Shown piece by piece: positions 8,921-18,571 of a stretch of 64,000 nt of DNA (position 1 is the first letter of the stretch; the number at the start of each line of letters is the position of its first letter). The translations under genes were made by a program, and so were the position numbers. The notes under the pieces were generated by a model. The model made no database searches and was not told where the DNA came from. It worked only from the letters and a program-made list of their open reading frames with translations. This DNA is from Nitricoxidireducens sp046726235 (lineage in GTDB: Bacteria; Pseudomonadota; Gammaproteobacteria; Burkholderiales; Rhodocyclaceae), in the NCBI GenBank assembly GCA_046726235.1, contig JBKPAD010000002.1:186001-250000 (forward strand), read 5' to 3'.

Positions 8921-10008
8921 GATTCGTCCTCCGCGTCGCTCTTGGTGAGCGTGGAGAAGCTGCTCCTCACCAGCGTCGCGCCGGCCTGGACGGCCACGGC
9001 GCCGCCCAGCGCCGCAGCGCCGACGGCACCGACACGATCGGCGTTCGACTCGACGCCCCACTGCGACATGCTGGTGAGGCGCTCGTAGAACGGTCCGCGG
9101 TCCCAGAAGCCGTCCTCGGAGCAGCCGATGCAGCCGTGTCCTGCCTTGATCGGAAACGAAACGCCCTCGTTCCAGCCGATCGCGGCGCAAGCGTTGTAGG
9201 TGGTCGGCCCGCGGCAACCCATCTTGTAGAGGCACCAGCCCTGGCGCGCGCCGTCGTCGTCCCACGCCTCGACGAACTGGCCGGCATCGAAATGCGCGCG
9301 CCGGTAGCACTTGTCGTGAATGCGCTGGCTGTAGAACATCTTGGGCCGGCGCTGGTGGTCGAGGTCGGGAAAACGGTCGTAGGTCAGGATGTACGTGAGG
9401 ACGCCGGACATCACGTCGGCAATGGGCGGGCAGCCGGGCACGTTGATCACCGGGACGTGGTTGATCAGCTTGTGCACCGGCGTCGCGCGCGTCGGATTCG
9501 GCTTCGCCGCCTGCACGCAACCGAAGGCGGCGCAGGTGCCCCAGGCGATGACCGCCTTGGCATGGCGCGCGGTGCGCTGCAGCTGTTCCTTGAACGGACG
9601 CCCGCCGACGATGCAGGCCATCCCGTCACCGGCGAGCGGAACGTTGCCTTCGACGGCGAGGATGTACTGCCCCTTGTAGTCGTGGACGATTTCCTCGAGG
9701 ATGGCCTCGGCCTGCGTGCCGGCGGCGGCCATGATGGTGTCGTCGTAGTCGAGCGAGATCATGCTGGTGATGATGTCGCTGGTGATCGGATGGCTGCTGC
9801 GCAGGAAGCTTTCGGAGCAGCAGGTGCATTCGAGGCCGTGCAGCCAGAGCACCGGAATGCGCGGCTTGGTTTCCATGGCGTGCGCGATGACGGCCGCGGC
9901 GGTCGGCGCCAGCCCCATCGACATCGCCGTCAGCGAGCAGAAGCCGAGGAAGTCGCGCCTTGAGACGCCCCGGCTCCGAAGAATGTCGGCAAAGGTCGGT
10001 TTGGTCAT
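8917..10008 (-). CDS. hoxK: O2-tolerant [NiFe]-hydrogenase small subunit (group 1d type)
   Basis: A 363-residue precursor that begins with a Tat signal (SRRDFLGF at residues 16-23) and ends with a hydrophobic anchor at about 327-348. If the mature chain starts at Met45, cysteines fall at mature positions 17, 19, 20, 115, 120 and 149. These are the six ligands known for the [4Fe-3S] proximal cluster of R. eutropha HoxK. The distal-cluster ligands His187, Cys190, Cys215 and Cys221, and the medial-cluster ligands Cys230, Cys249 and Cys252, also match. The two supernumerary cysteines (19 and 120) mark oxygen-tolerant enzymes. An ATG with a GGGAG ribosome site a few bases upstream sets the start. 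It is the first gene of the operon. Confidence 0.97.
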   Translation of the reverse strand: MTKPTFADILRSRGVSRRDFLGFCSLTAMSMGLAPTAAAVIAHAMETKPRIPVLWLHGLECTCCSESFLRSSHPITSDIITSMISLDYDDTIMAAAGTQAEAILEEIVHDYKGQYILAVEGNVPLAGDGMACIVGGRPFKEQLQRTARHAKAVIAWGTCAAFGCVQAAKPNPTRATPVHKLINHVPVINVPGCPPIADVMSGVLTYILTYDRFPDLDHQRRPKMFYSQRIHDKCYRRAHFDAGQFVEAWDDDGARQGWCLYKMGCRGPTTYNACAAIGWNEGVSFPIKAGHGCIGCSEDGFWDRGPFYERLTSMSQWGVESNADRVGAVGAAALGGAVAVQAGATLVRSSFSTLTKSDAEDES

Positions 10009-10343
10009 CGGCACTCCCAATGGAATAGCGGGCGAACCCGGCGAAGGCGTCGGCATGTCCCGGTGAGCCGGAAGACCCGTCGCGCAAGCAAAGTATTGCC
10101 GCGCCCCACCTGCAGGGCCATAAGCCGATGTTGATTTCGCCGTAGGGAAGGTGCGTTCCCATTCGACCCACATCCTGAAGGCGATTAGGAATCCGCCTAC
10201 CCAGGCTCCATCAGGCAGCGCCTATCGTCGCCCGGAACCGTGTGCCGCGCGATGCTATGATTCGCGCCGGGTGTCCGGCCGCGCATTGACGGCCGGGCAG
10301 GTTTTCGTGCTGGTCGGGCCGCCGCACGGGAGACCGTCCGCCC
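10009..10343. promoter_or_regulatory. Divergent intergenic region between hoxK and nhaD
   Basis: This 335-base stretch separates two divergent genes and must contain the hydrogenase promoter on the minus strand and the antiporter promoter on the plus strand. I see no credible open reading frame, tRNA or strong hairpin in it. On the minus strand around 10088-10100, a GG/GC pair resembling a sigma-54 element (GGCAATACTTTGC) is present, but the spacing is one base too short for the strict -24/-12 geometry, so I do not call it. No clear sigma-70 pair was found on either strand. Confidence 0.4.
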
Positions 10344-11627
10344 ATGCTGACCGCCATCGTCGCCGTCTTCGTCATCGCCTACGCGGCGATCGCGCTGGAA
10401 CACCCGCTCAAGATCAACAAGTCTGCCTCCGCGCTGGTCGGCGCCGGATTGTTGTGGACCATCTACGCCGTGGCCACCGGCGACCACCACCTCGTCGGCG
10501 AGCAGCTAGGCGAATCGCTGATGGGCACGGCGCAGATCGTGTTCTTCCTGATGGGCGCCATGACCATCGTCGAGGTCGTCGATGCGCACAACGGCTTCGA
10601 GGTCATCACCAAGCGCATCCGCACCACGCAGCTTGCGTCGCTGATGTGGCTGGTCGGCTTCGTTACCTTCTTCCTCAGCGCCATCCTCGACAACCTGACG
10701 ACGACCATCGTCATGATCTCGCTGGTGCGCAAGCTGCTGGCGAAGCACGAGGACCGGCTGTTCTTCGCCGGCATCATCGTCATCGCGGCGAACTCGGGCG
10801 GCGCCTGGTCGCCGATCGGCGACGTAACGACGACGATGCTCTGGATCGGCGGCCAGATCACCACCATGGCGATCATCCAGGCGGTGTTTCTGCCGTCGAT
10901 GATCAGCATGATCGTGCCGCTCGGCATCACGGCCTGGACGCTGCGCGGACGCGAGGTTGAGGCGCGCGAACCGGTCGAGGACGACCACGGCCTGCATACG
11001 AGCGAATTCGAGCGCAACCTGATGTTCTTCCTCGGCATCGGCATCCTCGTCGCCGTGCCGGCGTTCAAGACCATTACGCACCTGCCGCCCTTCATGGGCA
11101 TCCTGTTCGGCCTCGGCATCCTCTGGCTGGTCGGCGATCTCGTGCATCGCCACAAGGAGGACGAGTCGAAGCATCACCTGACGCTGGTTCACGCGCTGAG
11201 CCGGATCGACATGGCCTCGATCGTGTTCTTCGTCGGCATCCTGCTCGCCGTGGCGACGCTCGAGCACACGCACATCCTGACTTCGCTCGCCCAGTGGCTC
11301 GACGAGACCGTCGGCCGCCAGGACCTGATCGTGCTGATCATCGGTATCGTCAGCGCGATCGTCGACAACGTGCCGCTGGTGGCTGCGTCGATGGGCATGT
11401 ACAGCCTGGAGCAGTTCCCGCCCGACCACTTCCTCTGGGAGTTCCTGGCCTACTGCGCCGGCACCGGCGGCTCGATCCTGATCATCGGCTCGGCGGCCGG
11501 CGTGGCGGCGATGGGCCTCGAGAAGATCCACTTCTTCTGGTACGTGAAGAAGATCAGCGGCCTGGCGCTGGTCGGCTACTTCGCCGGCGCGGGAGCCTAC
11601 CTGGTGCAGTACCAGTTGATGCACTGA
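10344..11627 (+). CDS. nhaD: NhaD-type Na+/H+ antiporter
   Basis: A 427-residue polytopic membrane protein of the ion transporter superfamily. NhaD proteins exchange sodium or lithium for protons across the inner membrane in homeostasis of sodium and pH. Around 11-12 hydrophobic spans are visible. Family motifs include the re-entrant segments near SAILDNLTTTIVM and IVDNVPLVAASMGM, plus NSGGAWSPIGDVTT and GTGGSILIIGSAAG, which form the two inverted half-repeats. The cytosolic middle is charged (EAREPVEDDHG). It faces hoxK divergently, and an inverted repeat that could end transcription follows the stop codon. Confidence 0.9.
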   Translation: MLTAIVAVFVIAYAAIALEHPLKINKSASALVGAGLLWTIYAVATGDHHLVGEQLGESLMGTAQIVFFLMGAMTIVEVVDAHNGFEVITKRIRTTQLASLMWLVGFVTFFLSAILDNLTTTIVMISLVRKLLAKHEDRLFFAGIIVIAANSGGAWSPIGDVTTTMLWIGGQITTMAIIQAVFLPSMISMIVPLGITAWTLRGREVEAREPVEDDHGLHTSEFERNLMFFLGIGILVAVPAFKTITHLPPFMGILFGLGILWLVGDLVHRHKEDESKHHLTLVHALSRIDMASIVFFVGILLAVATLEHTHILTSLAQWLDETVGRQDLIVLIIGIVSAIVDNVPLVAASMGMYSLEQFPPDHFLWEFLAYCAGTGGSILIIGSAAGVAAMGLEKIHFFWYVKKISGLALVGYFAGAGAYLVQYQLMH

Positions 11628-11628
11628 G

Positions 11629-11656
11629 GCGCTTCCGGCCGCAGGCCGGGAAGCGC
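11629..11656. terminator. Inverted repeat between convergent nhaD and terC
   Basis: GCGCTTCCGGCC and GGCCGGGAAGCGC form a stem of about 12 pairs with one bulged G and a three-base loop. It lies between the two convergent stop codons, touching the TerC stop. There is no long T run on either side, so it may act as a weak bidirectional terminator or as an RNA 3'-end stabiliser. Confidence 0.6.
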
Positions 11657-12408
11657 TACTGCGTCTCGCGCACGTAGGGCTCGCGCAGTTCGACCGGCTT
11701 GACCGCCTTCTTGCGCATGCGGATGTTGAGCATCTCGACGCCGACCGAGAAGGCCATGGCGAAATAGATGTAGCCCTTCGGCACGTGGTGACCGAAGCCG
11801 TCGGCGATCAGCACCACGCCGACGACGACCAGGAAGGACAGCGCCAGCATCTTGATCGTCGGGTGGTCGGAGACGAAGCGGCCGAAGGCGCCGGCGAACA
11901 GCATCATCAGGCCGACCGACGCGATCACGGCGGCGATCATCACGGCCACCTCGCTGACCATGCCGACGGCGGTGATGATCGAGTCGAGCGAGAACACCAG
12001 GTCGATGACCATGATCTGGGCGATGACGCCGGCGAAGCTCGACGCCACCTTGCGCGACTCCTCGCCTTCCTCGCCTTCGAGCAGCTGATGCACCTCGCCG
12101 GTGCTCTTCCAGATCAGGAACAGGCCGCCGGCGATGAGGATCAGGTCGCGGCCGGAGATGCCGTAGCCGAACACCGTCAGGACCGGCTCGGTGAGGCCGA
12201 CGATCCACGACAGCAGCAGCAACAGTCCTATGCGCATGAACATCGCGGCGAACAGGCCGAGGCGGCGCGCGAGTTCCTGCTTCTCCTTCGGCAGGCGATC
12301 GACCAGGATCGAGATGAAGATGATGTTGTCGATGCCGAGGACGAGCTCGAGCGCCGTCAGCGTGAAAAAGGCGATCCAGACCTCGGGATTGAGCAGGAGT
12401 TCGGTCAT
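11656..12408 (-). CDS. TerC/YoaE-family integral membrane protein
   Basis: A 250-residue membrane protein with about seven hydrophobic spans. Diagnostic acidic motifs sit within membrane segments: ELVLGIDNIIFISIL near the N terminus and VIDLVFSLDSIITAVG in the middle, which are the two signatures of the TerC family. Members have been linked to metal-ion efflux (notably manganese), tellurite resistance and metalation of exported enzymes. Which applies here is not shown by the sequence. The central cytosolic loop is strikingly acidic (EGEEGEESRK). It stands alone on its strand. Confidence 0.85.
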   Translation of the reverse strand: MTELLLNPEVWIAFFTLTALELVLGIDNIIFISILVDRLPKEKQELARRLGLFAAMFMRIGLLLLLSWIVGLTEPVLTVFGYGISGRDLILIAGGLFLIWKSTGEVHQLLEGEEGEESRKVASSFAGVIAQIMVIDLVFSLDSIITAVGMVSEVAVMIAAVIASVGLMMLFAGAFGRFVSDHPTIKMLALSFLVVVGVVLIADGFGHHVPKGYIYFAMAFSVGVEMLNIRMRKKAVKPVELREPYVRETQ

Positions 12409-12513
12409 GGCGGAGTCAGGCGCAGGTTCGGAAAGCCGGCAAGTCTAGCGGCATGCGCCGTACCCGACAAATGGAATGTTCCTGAACGACGCTTCGGTTT
12501 TGCCGATGTCTCG

Positions 12514-13674
12514 TCAGTGCAGGGGCAGTACCAGGTCGGCGCTGCCGGGGCAGACGCAGCGCGGATATTCGCGCGTGGTGTCGATGCAGCCGCCCTCGGC
12601 ATAGACGCCGCGCGGATCGCGCAGCCGCATCATGCGCGCGAAGATCTCGGCAGCGGCCTGCGGATCGGCCTGCGTCGCACGCACGCGCGCCTCGACGACA
12701 TCCTCGTCCATCGCCGGCTCTCCGGCGGCGGTACGGCAGGCGCCGTGCCGCCAGTGGTAGATCTCCAGGCACTTCGAGGCCAGCGTGTAGGGCTTGCCGA
12801 CCTTCCAGAAATTGCTGAACAGGCCGCTGCCCAGGTAGAACACCCAAGAGCCCTCGTAGCCGGTGATGTCGGACGAGGCTTCGTCGGGATTGCGGAACCA
12901 GAGCCGGTCGCCGGGCACGTAGTAGCGGGCCGGCAGCGGCGCCTCCATCGAGCCGTACTCGATCAGGAAGGTGTCGTGGAACTGCGCCGAGCGGATCACG
13001 CGCGTTTCGCACTGGCGCTGCAGGCGCTCGAGCAGCTCCGGATTGTGGGCGGCGAGCTCCTGCGCGATGCCGAGCAGGATCACGTATTCCGTGGCGCGGT
13101 AGCAGGAGAACGAATACAAGGTGCCGGAGCAGTCGGGCTGCGTCGCGCAGCGCAGCGCCTCGACGACCGAACAGCCGTGGCGCACGACGAAGCCGCGCTC
13201 GGCGTCGTAGGCCCAGTAATCCTCGGGGCGCTCCGCCGAGCGCGTGTCGAAGGCGAGCGCGGTGCGCGCGGCGGCGACCGCGATGTTGCGGCGTACGCGC
13301 AGGCTGGCGAGCAGTTCGTCGAGAGTGGGAAAGTCGAAGGCGACGGGCGACGCGAGCATGGCGACGAGTATCTCGGCGTCGAGGTCGCATTCCGTCCGGC
13401 AGCCGCCGTCCGGATCGCGGCGGCTGCGGGCGCGAATCTCGGTGGTGTCGTGCCCGGGCGTCCAGGCGGCCGCGTAGTCGTCGGCGAGGCGGAAGCTGAC
13501 GTAGGGGCCGACGGCGTCGGCGCCGCGCGCGATGCCGGCGCAGCCGACGAGGCCATGCCCGGCGAGGTGGTCGCGAAAGCGCGCCTCGGTGGAAGCGGCG
13601 CTGCCGTCGTCGGCGGCACGCAGGCAGATGCCCCTGCGCGTGTCCACCTCTGCCATGCCTTTGTAGTGTTCCAT
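12514..13674 (-). CDS. Transglutaminase-like protein resembling Bacillus Tgl
   Basis: A 386-residue cytosolic protein without signal peptide or membrane span. From about residue 118 it lines up, by eye and from memory, with the spore-coat protein-glutamine gamma-glutamyltransferase of Bacillus. Matching segments are LLASLRVRRNIAVAAARTAL, FVVRHGCSVVEALR, YSFSCYRATEYVILL with candidate nucleophile Cys191, YYVPGDRLWFRNPD at 251-264 and YEGSWVFYLG at 273-282. The glutamates that pair with the Bacillus cysteine appear replaced or shifted (Ser190; Glu274 one place earlier). The first 110 residues and the C terminus are unlike Tgl, and the protein is unusually cysteine-rich. The start follows a strong GGAGGGG site. 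Function is unproven. Confidence 0.6.
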   Translation of the reverse strand: MEHYKGMAEVDTRRGICLRAADDGSAASTEARFRDHLAGHGLVGCAGIARGADAVGPYVSFRLADDYAAAWTPGHDTTEIRARSRRDPDGGCRTECDLDAEILVAMLASPVAFDFPTLDELLASLRVRRNIAVAAARTALAFDTRSAERPEDYWAYDAERGFVVRHGCSVVEALRCATQPDCSGTLYSFSCYRATEYVILLGIAQELAAHNPELLERLQRQCETRVIRSAQFHDTFLIEYGSMEAPLPARYYVPGDRLWFRNPDEASSDITGYEGSWVFYLGSGLFSNFWKVGKPYTLASKCLEIYHWRHGACRTAAGEPAMDEDVVEARVRATQADPQAAAEIFARMMRLRDPRGVYAEGGCIDTTREYPRCVCPGSADLVLPLH

Positions 13675-13775
13675 CCCCTCGCCCCTCCGATTCCGGCGGC
13701 ATTCTTATCGCTGCTCTGCTGCCCGGCATCTTACAATATGCGCCTTAAGTACGATGCCGCGCCCACTTCCGCTTC

Positions 13776-14810
13776 ATGCCCGCCACCCATTCCCGCGATT
13801 CCTTGGTCGACCTTCTCAAGGCGTTCGCGGCACAAGCCATCGTCCTGCATCACCTGAGCTACTACGGCCCGATGGCCGAAACGGCGGAGACGGCAGCACC
13901 CATGCTGTTCGCCTGGCTGAGGGACTACGCAAACATGGCGGTGCAGGTCTTCCTCGTCGTCGGCGGTTACCTCGCGGCGACGACCCGGTTCGATGGCGGC
14001 GCGCATGTCGCGGCGCTGGTCGGACGGCGCTACCTGCGGCTGGTGCAGCCGTTCGCCGTCGCGCTGGCAGCGGCGATCGTCGCTGCCGCCGTGTCACGCT
14101 GGCTGGCGCAGCACGCGGAGACGCCGGCGGCACCGACGCTGGCGCAGATAGCAGCGCACCTGCTGTTGATCCAGCACGTCGCCGATGTCGATTCGCTGTC
14201 GCTCGGCGTCTGGTACGTCGGCACCGACCTGCAGCTGTATGCCCTGCTGCTGTGCCTGCTTTGGGTCGGCGGCCGGCGGGCGACGATCTGGGTCGCCGCG
14301 CTGACCGCGCTATCGCTGCTGGCATTCAACCGCGACCCCGAGCTCGATAGCTGGGCGCCCTACTTCTTCGGCGCCTACGGCCTCGGCTTCCTGGCGCGGC
14401 GCATCGCCGCGGCGGAGCGGGTTCAGGCGCAGCGCATGGCGGTGCTCGTCGCGGCACTCGTCTGCGCCGCAATGATGGTTGAATGGCGTGAGCGCCTGCT
14501 GGTGGCGGCCGCCACCGCCGCCGCGCTGGCAGCGGCTGGCCACCTGTCGCTCGCGCGGCCCTGGATGGCGCACGGTGTGATCGCCTGGGCGTCGCGCACG
14601 TCGTACGCATTGTTCCTGATCCACTATCCGGTGCTGCTGGTCGTCGGCGCCTTCGTCGAGCGCAACTGGGCGGGCGACGCGGCCGCGCATGCGATCGGCC
14701 TCGTCGTCGCCTGGGCGGCAAGCCTCGCCGCTGCGACGCTGCTGCACGAAGCCGTCGAACGCGGCCACGGCTGGCGCATGCTGCGCCGCATCGGCCTCGC
14801 GCGCGCCTAA
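13776..14810 (+). CDS. Acyltransferase family 3 membrane protein (OafA-like)
   Basis: A 344-residue integral membrane protein of the acyltransferase-3 family, whose members O-acylate lipopolysaccharide, capsule or other envelope glycans. The N-terminal LVDLLKAFAAQAIVLHHL carries the family pattern with the essential His pair region. VQVFLVVGGYLAA and the late segment SYALFLIHYPVLLVVGAF, whose HYP motif is typical, are also present. About ten hydrophobic spans are visible. The acceptor is unknown because no glycan genes are adjacent. Its stop overlaps the convergent RlmN-like gene by four bases. Confidence 0.88.
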   Translation: MPATHSRDSLVDLLKAFAAQAIVLHHLSYYGPMAETAETAAPMLFAWLRDYANMAVQVFLVVGGYLAATTRFDGGAHVAALVGRRYLRLVQPFAVALAAAIVAAAVSRWLAQHAETPAAPTLAQIAAHLLLIQHVADVDSLSLGVWYVGTDLQLYALLLCLLWVGGRRATIWVAALTALSLLAFNRDPELDSWAPYFFGAYGLGFLARRIAAAERVQAQRMAVLVAALVCAAMMVEWRERLLVAAATAAALAAAGHLSLARPWMAHGVIAWASRTSYALFLIHYPVLLVVGAFVERNWAGDAAAHAIGLVVAWAASLAAATLLHEAVERGHGWRMLRRIGLARA

Positions 14811-15814
14811 GCCGTTTCCAGCCGGATCGTTTGCGCGCGCAGTTGGCCGCAGCCGCCGGCGACGTCCTGTCCCGCCGACTGGCGCAACTTGGTGAGTATC
14901 CCCGCGCGATGGAGCCGCAGCGACATCGCCGCCGTGCGCTCCGCCGACGGGCGCCGGTAGCCGGTACCGTCAACGGCGTTGTAGGGAATCAGGTTCATCA
15001 CCCCGTACTTGCCGGCGAGCAGTTGCGCAAGGCGTTCCAGCTCGTCGTCGCCGTCGTTGATGCCCTCGAGCAGCGTCCATTGGTACTGGATCGGATAGCC
15101 GGTGTCGCGCGCGTAGCGCTCGGCCAGCTCGACGAGTTCGGCCGGATCGATGCGCGGCGCGCGCGGCATCAGTTCCGCGCGCAATTCCGCCTTCGTCGAA
15201 TGCAGCGAGAGCGCCAGCGCCGGCTTGACCGTGCCTTGCGGCAGGCGCTCGAAGACGCGGCGATCGCCGACGGTCGAGAAGACGAGATTCTTGTGGCCGA
15301 TGCCGCCGGCGGTGCCGAGCGTCTCGATCGCCTCGAGGACGTTGTCCATGTTGTGCGCCGGCTCGCCCATGCCCATGAAGACGACTTTCTTCACGCGGCG
15401 CCGCGCGCGCGCCAGCACCACCTGGGCGACGATCTCGGCGCTGCCAAGCTGGCGGCGCAGCCCGTCGCGCCCGGTCATGCAGAAGGTGCAGCCGACCGCG
15501 CAGCCGACTTGCGTCGACACGCAAACGCCGTCGCGCGGCAGCAGCACGCTCTCCACGGTCTGGCCGTCGGCGAGCGCGAGCAGCAGGCGCACGGCGCCGT
15601 CCTCGCCCTGATGTTCGGAATGCAGCCTCGCCAGCGCGGCAAGTTCTTCGCCCAGTGCCGGCAATGCTTCGCACAAGGCGAGCGGCGGCTGGTGCTCGAG
15701 GCGCTCCGCGTCGACGAGCGGAAGCGCCTGCGTCCAGCGGCGCAGCAGGCGTTCCTCGTGGCAGTGCTTGGCGCCGAGCGCCCTGAGGCGCCGGCGGATG
15801 TCGGCGATACGCAT
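14807..15814 (-). CDS. RlmN/Cfr-family radical-SAM RNA methyltransferase
   Basis: A 335-residue protein that should methylate C2 of an adenosine in RNA by the RlmN mechanism. The iron-sulfur ligands are Cys105, Cys109 and Cys112 in GCAVGCTFC. The catalytic cysteines corresponding to E. coli RlmN Cys118 and Cys355 are Cys98 (CVSTQ) and Cys322 (GGCGQL). Other family motifs are FMGMGEPAHNMDNV, LSLHS and LIPYN. It is shorter than E. coli RlmN (about 384 residues) and reads CTFCMTG instead of the usual CSFCSTG-type segment. It also lacks the usual RlmN neighbours (ndk, pilF, ispG), so it may be a paralogue. Its substrate position is not decided by the sequence. Confidence 0.82.
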   Translation of the reverse strand: MRIADIRRRLRALGAKHCHEERLLRRWTQALPLVDAERLEHQPPLALCEALPALGEELAALARLHSEHQGEDGAVRLLLALADGQTVESVLLPRDGVCVSTQVGCAVGCTFCMTGRDGLRRQLGSAEIVAQVVLARARRRVKKVVFMGMGEPAHNMDNVLEAIETLGTAGGIGHKNLVFSTVGDRRVFERLPQGTVKPALALSLHSTKAELRAELMPRAPRIDPAELVELAERYARDTGYPIQYQWTLLEGINDGDDELERLAQLLAGKYGVMNLIPYNAVDGTGYRRPSAERTAAMSLRLHRAGILTKLRQSAGQDVAGGCGQLRAQTIRLETA

Positions 15815-15845
15815 GCGGCGAGTCTACCGCGCTGCGACCCGGCTC

Positions 15846-17156
<1,311 letters not shown>

Positions 17157-17334
17157 GGGTGACTCCTGGATTCGGCCCTGCGTACCAATCAAATGGGCAC
17201 GAACCAGTCGAGGCAGAAACGCTTTGGGGGATGAAACGCGGAAGGAAAGACTCCGGACGCGACGCGCGGCAATGACTGACAAGAACCAGCGCGGCGCGCA
17301 GTGTATCACATGCGCGACGCCGATCCCCCGGTCG

Positions 17335-18486
17335 CTAGGCGACCACGCGGTTGCGGCCGCCCTGCTTGGCGCGGTAGAGGGCCGCGTCGGCCTCGGCGAT
17401 CAGGGCCTCGAGATCGCTCGCCTGCCCGGCCTTCCACTGCGCGACGGCGACGCCGATGCTGACCGTATAGGCCGGCAGCGCCTTGTCGCGCCGCGTCTCG
17501 ATCTCGGCGCGAATGCGCTCGGCGACCTGCATCGCCTGCGCGCGGCCGGCGTCGGGCAAGGCGATGACGAACTCCTCGCCGCCGAAGCGCGCCAGGACGT
17601 CGGTAGTCCGCAGCTGCCGCGCGGCGCGGTTCGCGTAGTCCTTGATCACCAGGTCGCCGACGTGGTGCCCGTAGGTGTCGTTGACCTTCTTGAAGAAGTC
17701 GATGTCCGAGGTGATGACGGCCAGCGGCTGACCGGAGCGCAGCGAGCGCGCCCATTCGAGTTCGCCGCGATTGAAGAACGCGCGCCGATTGAACGCGCCG
17801 GTCATCGGATCGCGCGTGGCCATGAACTCGAGCTCTTCGCGCAAACGCTCGTTGGCCAGCAGGATGAAGCCGATCGACAGCACGACCGCGCCGAGGGAAA
17901 ACATCGCGAGGTAGGCCTGCTGGATGAGGTCGCGGTCGAAGAGATCGTCGCCGCGGCCGGGAGCGGCCGACAGGGTCGACAGGCGCCACACGGCGACGCC
18001 GACGCCGAGCGCGAATACCGCCAGCAGGAACCAGCGTCCGAAGCCGTCGGGCCTGAGGCGCACCGCATACAGGGCGCTCACCGTGAAGAACACGATGTGG
18101 GCGACGGACATCAGGAATATGCGGCCCGGATAGCTGTGCGAACCGTAGGTGAGCCACAGCATCATCAGCATCAGCGCGCCGATGGTGTTGAGCGGAAAGC
18201 GCCAGACGACCGGGCGCCCCGCAAAGCGCTGCAGCCCGACGATCACCAGCAGCTGGCCGAGCAGAGACAGTCCGCTGGACACCATGATCGTGTAGCCGTC
18301 GGCGAGAATCCCGCGCAGCGAGGCGAGTCCCGCGGCGCAGGCGAGCAGCAGCACCGCCGCCGCCCACTCGCGCAGGCCGAGGATGTTGCGCGGAAAGCCG
18401 AGCGACAGCACCCACAGCACCAGCGCACAGAGGACGCCGAGCAGGTTGGCGACGAACAGGAAGGTGCGCGGATCGATGAACTCCAC
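17335..18486 (-). CDS. Membrane-bound GGDEF diguanylate cyclase
   Basis: A 383-residue protein with six to seven hydrophobic spans in its first 210 residues and a C-terminal GGDEF domain that should make cyclic di-GMP from GTP. The active site reads GGEEF at 302-306, a fully functional variant. An RxxD inhibitory site (RTTD, 293-296) lies exactly five residues before it, so product inhibition is expected. TSDIDFFKKVNDTYGH carries the metal and base contacts. The membrane region resembles MASE-type sensors but I cannot name it. It is a single gene between rhlE and metZ. Confidence 0.92.
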   Translation of the reverse strand: MEFIDPRTFLFVANLLGVLCALVLWVLSLGFPRNILGLREWAAAVLLLACAAGLASLRGILADGYTIMVSSGLSLLGQLLVIVGLQRFAGRPVVWRFPLNTIGALMLMMLWLTYGSHSYPGRIFLMSVAHIVFFTVSALYAVRLRPDGFGRWFLLAVFALGVGVAVWRLSTLSAAPGRGDDLFDRDLIQQAYLAMFSLGAVVLSIGFILLANERLREELEFMATRDPMTGAFNRRAFFNRGELEWARSLRSGQPLAVITSDIDFFKKVNDTYGHHVGDLVIKDYANRAARQLRTTDVLARFGGEEFVIALPDAGRAQAMQVAERIRAEIETRRDKALPAYTVSIGVAVAQWKAGQASDLEALIAEADAALYRAKQGGRNRVVA

Positions 18487-18571
18487 CGGCGCAGGCTACC
18501 GCGGGGGAGGCGGCGGGACCGCCGGATCAGGCGCGGAATACGGCCGGTGTTCGCCTCGGCCGGGCGAGGCC

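Noticed and set aside
10088..10100. Possible sigma-54 promoter upstream of hoxK
   Set aside because: GG and GC blocks on the minus strand are separated by nine bases instead of the required ten, so the strict -24/-12 spacing is not met.
13776..14810. O-antigen gene cluster
   Set aside because: Only one acyltransferase is present, with no glycosyltransferase, flippase or polymerase neighbour.
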